From NCBI GenBank assembly GCA_905147135.1, contig LR990049.1, positions 6,899,428-6,963,427 of the forward strand: 64,000 nucleotides of DNA, written 5' to 3'. Position numbers and translations under genes: made by a program. This document shows, one piece after another, positions 44,262 to 53,369 of this stretch. Below the pieces are notes generated by a model. That model worked only from the letters and a program-made list of their open reading frames with translations. It did no database searches and had not been told where the DNA came from. How positions within the stretch are numbered: position 1 is the first letter of the stretch; each line of letters begins with the position of its first letter. This stretch comes from Blastobasis lacticolella. Its lineage: Eukaryota; Arthropoda; Insecta; Lepidoptera; Blastobasidae.

Positions 44262-45614
44262 TGCCCGTTTTCACCAACCAGTCCTAAAGAATCCCCTTAC
44301 TAAGGCATCCTTATCGTAAGGTAGCCCCTAAACCGTTCCTTATCTTTAATTCATTTTCACCAGCTTATGGAGCACTTCTCTAGGTGATACTTACCTAAGT
44401 GACATAAATAGTGATTTCAAAAACCGTAATTATGCCGGTAAAATTTTCTTGACATGATTTAACATACTATTTAATGAAAATATTAGAAAATAATATTAAT
44501 ACACGCAACAACATAACTAAAATTAGTAATTCTGATATTAAAAATGTCGATTGTGTAAATTTACGGGGGAAAATGTATAACATGGCTGTATGAGCGTAGT
44601 ACGTATTTGTAAAAAAAAAGTTGATTTGACATTTCGTGATAATCTTTTCGCGCTGTTTACTTTGTATTAGTCTTGGGCATAGTCGGTCACCACTGAGAGC
44701 GCTCAGTTTAGTTCATCATCCAATGGCGAACTAGTTCGCTCTATTAGTTCATTAGTTCTTTTTTTGAAATAATTTAGTAACAACAATAAATGAAGTAAAA
44801 AATATATTTATGATTATTGCAAATTCTTTTTTATTTTATTTAAAAAGTACAAAGTATTACATGAAAAGTTCACACTTCTATCGAAATATCAAGGGGCGCG
44901 CACAGTAAAAGTAAATAACTCGGTTGATCACATAGCGCCACTGCCTAGTAAAGTGGACGAAAAAATATAAAAAGAACTGACAGCGAGATCATCGATGAAC
45001 TAGTTCGCATAGTTCACCTAAAGGAGCGCTCTTCCCACCTAGGTCGTTCACGAACTACCCAAGACTACTTTGTATATCTATTGTATTTGCTTTCATTTAA
45101 TTCCTTACATATACGAGTAATAATGGCAGAAAAAAGAAAGCGAGGTCAAAACTAAATAGAAATGGGAAGTAGTTACTAGGTAGCTATATATTATCTGGAT
45201 ATTCTAAATATACTTAGTTCTATTTTTTTCAAGCAAAAACATGACACTGCTTAGATAACCTAAAGCGGTTAAAAAAGTATTTTTCGTAATATTTCGTGAA
45301 AAAATCAGGTCTCACGGTATAAACGCCTCCGAGTGAAAAAATTAGGCCTTTGTATCATTTCGACAGCCTCAATACTGTCAATAGCGTTCAAATAATAAAA
45401 AAAATCTTCCATTTCGCACAATTAAATATAAACTTTTCTTTGAAAAACAGTCACCTAAGTTTTAAGGGCCCGACATTTGGCCTCCTAAATTAAGGGGGTC
45501 ACTTAAGACGTTAGGAAACCCTTAAACATTGGTGAAAACGAAATTTCTTTTAAGTGGCCCTTAAAATACGTTAAGTGTGACTTAAAATTTAGGGATTGTT
45601 GGTGAAATCGGGCA
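44262..45614. mobile_element. PIF/Harbinger-type MITE with TAA target duplication
   Basis: Ends TGCCCGTTTTCACCAAC and the inverse of GTTGGTGAAATCGGGCA pair at 15 of 17 positions. TAA occurs directly outside both ends (44259-44261, 45615-45617), the 3-bp duplication typical of PIF/Harbinger. Subterminal CCTTA/TAAGG words are frequent on both sides. No transposase; a hAT element is nested at 44668-45067. Confidence 0.8.
44668..45067. mobile_element. hAT-type MITE nested in the Harbinger element
   Basis: Ends TAGTCTTGGGCATAGT and ACTACCCAAGACTA are inverted copies, with CTTTGTAT repeated exactly at 44660-44667 and 45068-45075 (8-bp target duplication). GAACTAGTTCGC palindromes occur inside both halves. 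Confidence 0.88.
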
Positions 45615-45874
45615 TAAGTCTTTTAAAAATCGGAGCCTCATTATGCGCTTGCGTATGATTTTTTTGACCGTTAGTGGATCAACAGTTACCTTAAAATTTT
45701 ATGACGAGTTTATAGAAAACGGGTAAATGCACTTCCACTGACGTCACACGCTGAATTCATATATTCGTGCTATACAGCTATATCTCAATCCGGAGTTGAA
45801 TGTATACACAAAATAGGTGGATCAACATTTGTTCTAAATCAGTACTGGATCAACCTTTACCGTGAAAGGTAAAT

Positions 45875-45909
45875 TATATATATATATATATATATATACA
45901 TATATATAG
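45875..45909 (+). repeat. (TA)n microsatellite
   Basis: About 17 TA units with one ACA interruption. A shorter one is at 41774-41791. Confidence 0.9.
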
Positions 45910-45959
45910 ATATAAAACGTATTACGTAAATAAAATAAACTAATTTGATTTGTATTTTG

Positions 45960-46362
45960 TGTAGTGACAGTGGCTGTGTGAATCTAAACTATACCCTTGG
46001 GAGGGGGTAGGGCCGGGCGGCCAGTCTAGAAACTAGCGTCGCGCGCGCAATGCGTGTGTCTTTGCAACACACTGGTCGTACCTATCGAATATCTACCTAC
46101 TAGGCAAACAAAATTTGAACTGTACAGTCGAAAATTGTTACCATTATCATTTCAAATCCAAATGCACGCCCATGGATGGAAAAATACGCAAAAAACCACA
46201 ACAAAAAGTGTTTTTTTTCCCTTGTGCACGTGCTTGCGCAGGCACCCCGGTTGTGATAACTTTGTGTTAGTGCGCGTACTTACCCACCTCGTCCAAATCA
46301 TCATTCAAGATCGTTCCTCGCCAAAGTACCACCGCCACCACATGTTTGAACTAAGCGAGGTA
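45960..46362 (+). other. CpG-rich island-like stretch, no assigned gene
   Basis: GC content rises well above the surroundings (GGTAGGGCCGGGCGGCCAG, GTCGCGCGCGCAATGCG). A 109-codon frame at 46054-46383 has no recognisable domain. Near 46333 CCGCCACCACATGTTTG resembles a start context and GCGAGGTAAAT a splice donor, but no downstream exon fits. May be an old promoter or part of a transposon. Confidence 0.3.
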
Positions 46363-47354
46363 AATCTATTTTTTATTTACTAGCTTTTTATTAACCTGCA
46401 GTGTTTATATGTGTGCAATGTGCTCGAGTCAAATCCTGCAAAACCACAAGCCTAGCCACTTTACCTGCCTGGCTTTCAATGAAGTCAAAAACCCATACAA
46501 CTTGGATGACACTCCACTCCTTTTAACGGCCCTGATGAGTAGGTGCCACAACGCGACATAAAACCCTGCCATTCGATAATTCCTTATTACATAATGTGTA
46601 CATTTGTACATTTGGTAAATATGCCCAACAAACATACCGATACAATAGGCATATACCCCGACCAGTATACCCGCAACATTGCCTAGCAGCATTTCCAGGC
46701 AACCGCATACTCATAGCTACATATTTTAGTGCTTATACGTTAATAGGTAAGCTTTTAATTTTAGTTTAAAATTTGATATTGTTTTCAGACAACGCAGCGG
46801 AGGTGGCAAGTCGTTCCAGCATTTTGATGAAGCAAATTTGAAGCTGGACCGAAAGGAATTAGATTTGTGCCGTGGCAGATGCAGTGAGTAGTCTCTAGAG
46901 CGCGTATTTACGATTGAGATATCGCGAGTCCATGTTAGCTTATTGAATAAGTAAGAAGGTTTACCGGACTTGACTATACCGAATATTGCTGTAGCATAGT
47001 GCAATTGTCTGCGCAATCCCATCTTAAGTATCCGGGCACTATTTATGTAAGGTGTAACGTGTGTGCGAGGCGGAATTTGAAAACAATAGCGTGCGCAAGC
47101 GTTTTGTACTCGTTGTATAACCTTCTGCGTTCGGACCAGCAGCCGTGGCCCATACACATTATCCATAAAATTTAACTTAGATAGCACCAAGGAATCACAG
47201 AGTGCAATTCGATTTTTAACATTAAGGTAATTTCTAATCTTATATAGAACTTTCAACCTATAAAAACAATTCTTTACTGTATTTGAAACGTGGTTCTCGA
47301 ACCTTAGCTCTTCATCCATCTGTAGTCCGAGGTTTCGGGCCACCCTCACACGCT
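46363..47354 (-). mobile_element. Jockey-like LINE, reverse transcriptase C-terminus and 3' UTR
   Basis: An uninterrupted 207-codon minus frame (46726-47349) reads RNLGLQMDEELRFENHVSNT, LVLSKLNFMDNVYGPRLL, QRVQNACARYCFQIPPRTHV and FASSKCWNDLPPPLRCL, the usual C-terminal end of a jockey-type reverse transcriptase. The element is cut at its 5' side exactly where the RTE resumes (47355). Confidence 0.85.
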
Positions 47355-47745
47355 CAATTAACTTGAAAGCTCACTGTTACCCAAAGGGCAATGGAAAGAG
47401 CTATGCTCGGAGTTTCTTTGCGCGAATCGAGTCAGAAATGAGGAGATCCGCAAGCGAAGTCACCGACATAGCTCTAAGGATTGTCAGACTGAAGTGGCAG
47501 TGGGCAGGGCACATAGCTCGAAGAACAGATGGCCGATGAGGCAGTAAAGTTCTCGAGTGGCGACCACGTACCGGTAGACGCAGCGTGGGTAGGCCACCTA
47601 CAAGGTGGACCGACGACCTTGTAAATATCGCAGGTACCAGCTGGATGCGGAAAGCACAGGACCGGTCTTTGTGGAGATCTCTGGGGGAGGCCTATGCCCA
47701 GCAGTGGGCGTCTTCTGGCTGATATGATGATGATGATGAAAAGTG
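47355..47745 (+). mobile_element. RTE-type LINE, right half of the split copy
   Basis: Frame AAGCTCACTGTTACCCAAAG gives KLTVTQRAMERAMLGVSLRE, which continues the left half ending MGLI at about 41403. Then RLKWQWAGHIARRTDG-type peptide, GGCGACCACGTACCGGTAGA, GAGATCTCTGGGGGAGGCCT and the TGATATGATGATGATGATGA tail. Confidence 0.85.
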
Positions 47746-48638
47746 TATATCCCGGGCCAGGCTTAAACCATCTCAAAAATTGCCTGTGAAATAATAAATA
47801 AATCAGCAACACAAACTCGGGTGCGGTAAGTATAGTACGGTTACCCGTAGACATTCAAATTATTAAAAAGGTTACCGTTTGGAGTTGTTATTTTGTTAAA
47901 GTTCTCCCCATTTTAAATACAAAAACTGGAGTCTTAAAGCTCGTTATCCGCCGTAAGGCCGTAACGTGATAAGAGAAGAATATAAAAAAAATATATAATT
48001 AATTATTAGGCCATACACTAATTTTAAGACCGGTCCTGTTGCCGGTTTACATTTTAAGACGCGTTATTTTGGCTATAACGCCCCGAGACGCACTTTAGTA
48101 AAGATTTAGTCTTCGATAAAGTCAGTCAGTCAGGTTTATATTCAAGAAAAAAAAATTCTTGATGCACCGTGCACCAGACGAATGTCACTGGCATTTTCTG
48201 TCCGAAGTCAGGCGACAATAAAAAATCTCCATTGCTGTAGCATCTTTTGCATTGTAGCAACACTGCTTCCTTTTGCGGTAACACAGCCCATACTGCCTAT
48301 AAGATTCCCATATATTCACACCCTACGTAGTTCTGTGTGTGGAGTGTAACGTAGGTATTTCAACACATCCGTATTGAAAATGGGCGGTATGGTGGGCAAT
48401 GGGTGGTATCACAATTCTCTTTTGCGGTGATTTTGTGTACTGAAATTACGCCTTACGCAGTATAACTTGGTGGCAACTCACACGTTCAAGAGTTTAAGAT
48501 TAGAGAGGGGCGATTATTGGATATCAACGGGCTACTAAAGGGTGGGCTATTTAAGATTTGGAATTTAAATCGGTTATAAAAAAAAGAATGAATATTTTTC
48601 AAAGTTGTGAGTTTATTAGAAAGATTGAATCTTTCCAT
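47746..48638. other. Gene-free stretch
   Basis: AT-rich with scattered TAAGACCGGT-like words near 48025-48070. The right end (from about 48490) probably belongs to the transposon that follows. Nothing coding recognised. Confidence 0.45.
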
Positions 48639-49449
48639 TTAGGAATGGAAGACAACATCAATTAAATGACTGCCACGGCTTGCCTTACAATACCTAATTC
48701 GATCTATCCAATTTTTCAGTACATTTTCGATTGTTTGGGCCTCTATTTCGTTAATGGCAACTTCGATTTCGTGTTTCAAGTCATGAATCGTCTCTGGATG
48801 GTTAGCGTAACACTTGTCCTTAACCGGGCTCCCCATAAAAAAAGTCCAACGGCGTCAAATCGCAGCTCCGAGGTGGCCAATTGATATCAGCATTTCGGCG
48901 GATTAGGCGATATTTGAACAGTGCGCAAAAGATCGATTGTTACGTTGGCTGTGTGACATGTTGTGCCATCCTGTTGAAACCAAATGTCGTCTATGTCATT
49001 CTCTTCAATTTTAGGAAACAAAAATCGCTTAGCATGGCGCGGTAGCGGTCGCCATTCACTGTAACGGCGTTTCCTTGCTCATTTTTAAAGAAAAGTGGCC
49101 CAATAATGCCGCCAGACCAAAAACCGCACCCGACAGTCACTCGTTGTGGAAGCATTGGTTTCTCTACGATGACGTGTAGATTTTCTGAGCCCCAGATACG
49201 ACAATTTTGCTTATTGACGTATCCTCCGAGGTGGAAATGAGCTTCATCTGAAAATATGATTTTTCGGTAAAAATGCTCATCTCCGATCAAGTGGTCTTCG
49301 GCCCATTGAGCAAACCGAAAAAGCATCGGGTGGTCATTCGGCTTCAGCTCTTGCAAGAATTGAACTCTGTACGCATTCATACCGAGATCTTTATGCAAAA
49401 TTCTTCTCAATGAAGTGCGTGAAATGTTCAATTGTTGATGGTTGTTCAC
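48639..49449 (-). mobile_element. Tc1/mariner (IS630) superfamily transposase, degenerate
   Basis: The minus frame from 49449 reads INISRTSLRRILHKDLGM-type helix-turn-helix text, then IIFSDEAHFHLGGYVNKQN (first Asp), RVTVGCGFWSGGIIGPLFF, and past a frameshift DIDDIWFQQDGTTCHT (second Asp). A GLFLWG block and KDKCYANHPETIHDLKHEIE follow in other frames, ending YCKASRGSHLIDVVFHS. Family members have D-D-D/E; the third acidic site lies in a scrambled stretch near 48850. Its upstream end is cut by a LINE tail at 49447. Confidence 0.85.
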
Positions 49450-49590
49450 TGAAAATACTGCTGCTCATTTTCCAGATTACGGAGACTCTTGATCTTTTGC
49501 CCCGAAAACATTAATCGCCTTGTACGACACCCATGAGTGTAAAGGTTGGTGCTATTCTACTCTGCCGGACAGCAAACGGCCAATGTATAC
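49447..49590 (-). mobile_element. LINE 3'-tail fragment (GGCAGAGTAGAATAGCACCA family)
   Basis: Minus strand: GTCCGGCAGAGTAGAATAGC, ACTCATGGGTGTCGTACAAG and ATGAGCAGCAGTATTTTC. It separates the transposase remnant from duplication copy 2. Confidence 0.7.
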
Positions 49591-50022
49591 ATCGTGGAAT
49601 TTCTAAATTTCTAAATTTTTTTCAGTTTAGCAACGGGTAACGCACTCTTTTATCTTGAATATTTGGACTACACTATTGCGGAACTTGACCCTAACCAAAC
49701 TATGTAACGAAATCGACAACGCTCTATATGATTTTGAAGGTCTTCAGTGTCTTTAATTTTCAGGCAGTTTTTTAAACAATAGAGAGAAAATATAAAGGAG
49801 AAAAGCTGTATCATAGGTAAGTTAAAATTTCCGTGCTGCGGTTTCAATAAAAAATTAATAGGTAAAGTTTAATTATACAAATAAAATCTATTATCGATTA
49901 TTAAATTACATTTTCATTAAATAATAATTTTTATAAAATGTGCTAAACGAAAAACGACAGAAGTAGTGGTAAAATTAAACAATAAAATTATATTACGTAT
50001 TTGTTTTTTATTCAAAGCTTAT

Positions 50023-52225
50023 TTAGAAAGGCCACATTCTTTCTGTAGTCAGTGCGAAGAGACCATTTCTGAAAAAGGAAGGATAAAAGTGCTATAAATT
50101 CCTGTATCTGTATTAGGTATTATATTCAATGTTACTTGATTTTAACTTACTAAATAACTTTTTCTTTCTAATGACAAATGACCACGAATTGAAGAAAAAG
50201 AGGAGGCTCAAGGAGGTAAACAGGCTAGTGGTGATGATGATGAGTGAAATCGAGTGAGCACGCCGAAGACCGGGCGAAGTTGAGAAAGAGTAGGAAAGCG
50301 GACCTTGGCATAAACCGGGATTGATAGCTGGGATGATGACGATGCTGATCGATATATATCGACAGATCGCACGTATTTCAAATCTAAACAACTACTTACC
50401 CATTTTTGGTAAGGACCGCGTTGCCCATGGGCAGATTGCCCCCAGTACATTGGTTGCTGTTGGCCTGGGTTAGGTCAGTGCACTGTCTGCCGATCAGGTG
50501 GTGGTGCCAAATTGTGGCAGCGAACAACCAGTATACTCGGCTATGGGAGCAGGTGCTTTCAAAGCAGCCAGGCTGCAAATTGCGGCCTCCGTTGGGATAG
50601 AAGTTTGTGCGGCCGATGGGGTCGTTGATACCCAGAATACCACCGTCGGTGTGGATGACCTCGACGTATTGGCCGTCGTTCGCGTTCAGAGTGTTGTTGT
50701 TACTACCCCACAGAGGACCGGCGGGATCAAGACCTGAGAGGTAAATGTTCTGATATAAGTATTTGATCTGTTAAAAGTGGCTCTCGCTGCTCACACGAAG
50801 AGCATTTATGAATATAAAGAGAATTTATGAATTGTAAATTTAGGATGTAAAATGGAGAAACGGAAGATGGTTTCAGTTTACTAAAAATTACACAACGTTC
50901 TGTACACGGAATACTAAGGGTATTTTTATAATATGTAATTTTATTTTATTCCAAAAGGAGGACTGGCAGAAATGTATGGACCCCAGCCTATATGACCAAT
51001 AACGTTGAGCGATATGTCGTTGGAAAGCATTTTTCATTTTGTACAACATTTACTATGTGGAACTTGAAAAATCTTTGAAATTGAAATATTATTGGTGATA
51101 TAGGCCGAATTTTCCACTACAAATCGATGTTTAATTAAATTGACTATAATTTTTTTCCCACAGCTATTCGAGAATTGTCACCTCAGTAAAAGTTATAGAA
51201 AATAAAAAAAACTTTCTAATGACATATAGCTCAACGTTATTGGTCATATAGGCTGGGTTACTGGACCTCCTTTACTCACCGGTAATCCTTTGGGCCCGGC
51301 GTCCAGCTGTACGGCCAGCATTGCCAACTACATGGGCGCCCAAACTGAACCCGACCAAGTGAACGTTGTTCCAGTTACTGCCATGATTGCTGATGAGCCA
51401 ACTGAGGAAGTTTCCAAGGAACTGGCCTACGCTAGGTACAGCCCCGACTGCGGTGGTATAAAGATCGTTTGCGGCGCTGCGCCAGTCAACAACGATTACG
51501 TTGCAGTCGGATTCATCAAGGAAGGCGCCAACGAGCAGAATGTTGATCTCAGAGTTTCCGTTACTGTTCCAGCCGTGGACGATGACCTTCAGAGGCCTGC
51601 TGGCGACGTAGTTGGAACTCGAGACAGAGTTCGCGTTGTTTTGGACGAGGATTTGAGCGTTGTCCGGGTTTTGCCTGAAAATAATTGCATGTTGTATAAA
51701 GAATAGCTATGACACATTGCGCCTTCGTTGAAGACTACATATACATCATACATCTGTGTAAGGATGTGGATTTTTGTTTTGGTCTTGTATGTTCGATGTC
51801 ACTAGAATCGAATAAAAAAGTTGTTAAAACAAAATTGGACTGCACAAAAATCATTAGATCTCTAATTTGTAGGCCTATACCTCTACTTCTGTTTTATAAC
51901 ATTACAAACCTTGTGAAGAGCCAGTAAGCATTGTTTGCTCCATTCCTGGTAGCGCTTAGGATATCTTCTTCTGGTTGTTGGTGAAGGTCGACCAGATGCG
52001 CCACGCCCTCGCCGTCAGGCATCCATATGTAGCGGCTTTCGCCCTCCACGTAGTGGCTGTTATCCCCCGGGACCAGTGGAATTGCATTGCCAGCGCACAC
52101 TAAATTCAATACAAAATATTATTTTACAAACAACCAATAAGAGGATTAAAACATTAAATCTAAAATTATAATCTTGTGATATACCAACATGCTATTGAGA
52201 CAGCTAAAACAACTAGAAACTTCAT
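50023..52225 (-). CDS. Secreted neutral lipase, pancreatic-lipase-like (lipase 2)
   Basis: Closest paralogue of lipase 1, same predicted extracellular esterase role. Five exons: 52189-52225, 51910-52099, 51280-51674, 50400-50733, 50023-50068; each equals the length of its partner in lipase 1, giving 333 aa. Signal peptide MKFLVVLAVSIALCAGNA. Catalytic Ser186 (GFSLGAHV), Asp210 (GLDPAGP), His271 (CSHSR) are all present; the lid loop Cys264-Cys269 encloses only FEST. Differences from lipase 1 are not even: exon 2 is nearly identical, while residues 118-130 and 274-285 are heavily changed (for example Glu276 to Trp, Arg283-Phe-Asn to Trp-His-His, numbering shared). Exon-1 donor GTTGGT. A MITE lies just after the exon-3 donor. 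All splice frames close, so it is probably functional. Confidence 0.92.
50265..50345 (+). mobile_element. RTE-like LINE 3' scrap in lipase 2 intron 4
   Basis: GCCGAAGACCGGGCGAAGTT, GGAAAGCGGACCTTGGCATA and GGGATGATGACGATG match the end of the LINE at 19780-20285. In lipase 1 the corresponding intron has only GCATACCGAAGATCGAGTGA. Confidence 0.6.
50955..51271. mobile_element. MITE in lipase 2 intron 3, next to the splice donor
   Basis: Left arm AGGAGGACTGG, CAGCCTATATGACCAATAAC, GTTGAGCGATATGTCGTTGG; the right end is the inverse: CCAATGACATATAGCTCAAC-type stretch read backward, GTTATTGGTCATATAGGCTG, CTGGACCTCCT. Lipase 1 has no insertion here. Its right end lies within ten bases of the exon-3 donor at 51279-51278. 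Confidence 0.85.
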
Positions 52226-52274
52226 GGCGAAAGCTATGTACCACCTAACAATGCCAAATGTTTCGGGATTTAGA

Positions 52275-52296
52275 CTTATATTTGCGTTATACGCAA
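52275..52296 (-). promoter_or_regulatory. TATA-like box and conserved inverted repeat before lipase 2
   Basis: Same TTGCGTATAACGCAA (52282-52296) and AATATAAG (52275-52282) as before lipase 1, about 50-70 bases upstream of the ATG at 52225. Conservation may simply reflect recent duplication. Confidence 0.45.
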
Positions 52297-52482
52297 TCTA
52301 ATCATATTAGTCGATGTAAATCAAAGATACCACTTCACCCGTTAATTAATTAATTAATATGAATTAATTAATTTTCTGCTATCGTTTTAAATTAAAATAA
52401 ATTGGTTTTTATTGTAGGGATAACATATGATTGATAAGAATGACGAGTTGCGATAGAGAGAAAGAGACTCATGGTGGCGTAT

Positions 52483-52662
52483 CCACCAAGTGTAGCCTCG
52501 AGCATCGGCTTAGGATTGCGTGTCTGTCGGTCTTCTACAGGTTGCATTGCGGAGAGTGCACACAAACAGCTTTGGTTCAACCTTCATAATGCGTACGGCT
52601 AAGGAATGGAAAGCGTTACCGGCGAGTGTGTTCACTGATCATTATAATGTGGATGCCTTGTT
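52483..52662 (+). mobile_element. LINE reverse-transcriptase fragment upstream of lipase 2
   Basis: AGCCTCGAGCATCGGCTTAG, GTGTCTGTCGGTCTTCTACA, TAATGCGTACGGCTAAGGAA and GCGTTACCGGCGAGTGTGTT match 1-462, with an internal deletion between the HFGEC and FGSTF blocks. It was duplicated along with the lipase. Confidence 0.75.
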
Positions 52663-52787
52663 AAACTGTACTATGCTGTGATGGTGCATGGAAATGTTGT
52701 CTTTTATACAAGTCTTTCATAATGTCTTCTGTAGGCGAATGATGATCACCGGTGGTAACGTGATCCTTCAAGCCTGAAGTTTTAGTT

Positions 52788-53369
52788 CAGCCTGAGCACA
52801 CTTTAATTACAGCTTCATGTTGTCGTGCTCAGCGTCTGCCAGCTGTAATTCCAACGCCGCCACAACGGCCAGGATCCCTTGGGTGTCTTCTTGCAATGTA
52901 CCACGTTAATCAGCGTCTATTTAATGGGTATTCGCCAAGTCCAGGCGACCCTGTACTTCTTTCAACAGCTCCGGCCTGGATATAGCCGCCAACCGCAAAC
53001 CTACCAAACAAGACCGAAAAATTCTAAACGAAACCACTATTCCACTAACAATTATTATGTTTAGGGCAAGTTGTATGTGATTCTTGGTTTACTATTGCTA
53101 TATTTCATTCAGGTAACAAGATTTAATAAAATATAATCTTTAAATATACCGGAATAATATTTCGCATCATCACTCCATAAAAGAAAGTCAAGAACAACAC
53201 CATCTACCGGTAAATAACGGAACTATCTGATCATAAATTTAGCTACAGGATATAACATCGAACAGGTGAAAACATCTTCCATATGGGTATAACGGTCAAC
53301 CAATAGATGGCGTCGTAAATGAAAAATACACAACACAACAGAAAATCTTGTGCCGCACCCTTATGTTAA
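52788..53369. other. Gene-free stretch
   Basis: No feature recognised; a short frame at 52879-53064 has no domain. Confidence 0.4.

Larger units (their letters stand above)
49596..52787. repeat. Segmental duplication, copy 2 (lipase 2 with both flanks)
   Basis: Matches 36027-39205 along its length, including introns, the promoter and the LINE scrap beyond it. The main differences are a 0.3-kb MITE in intron 3 and an RTE-like 3' end at about 50265-50345 in intron 4, absent or shortened in copy 1. Confidence 0.88.

Noticed and set aside
46054..46383. 109-codon plus-strand open frame
   Set aside because: No family resemblance and biased composition; only the CpG-rich nature of the stretch was kept as an observation.
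51290..51706. 138-codon plus-strand frame over lipase 2 exon 3
   Set aside because: Antisense shadow of a conserved exon; the same antisense openness is seen over lipase 1 and follows from codon use.
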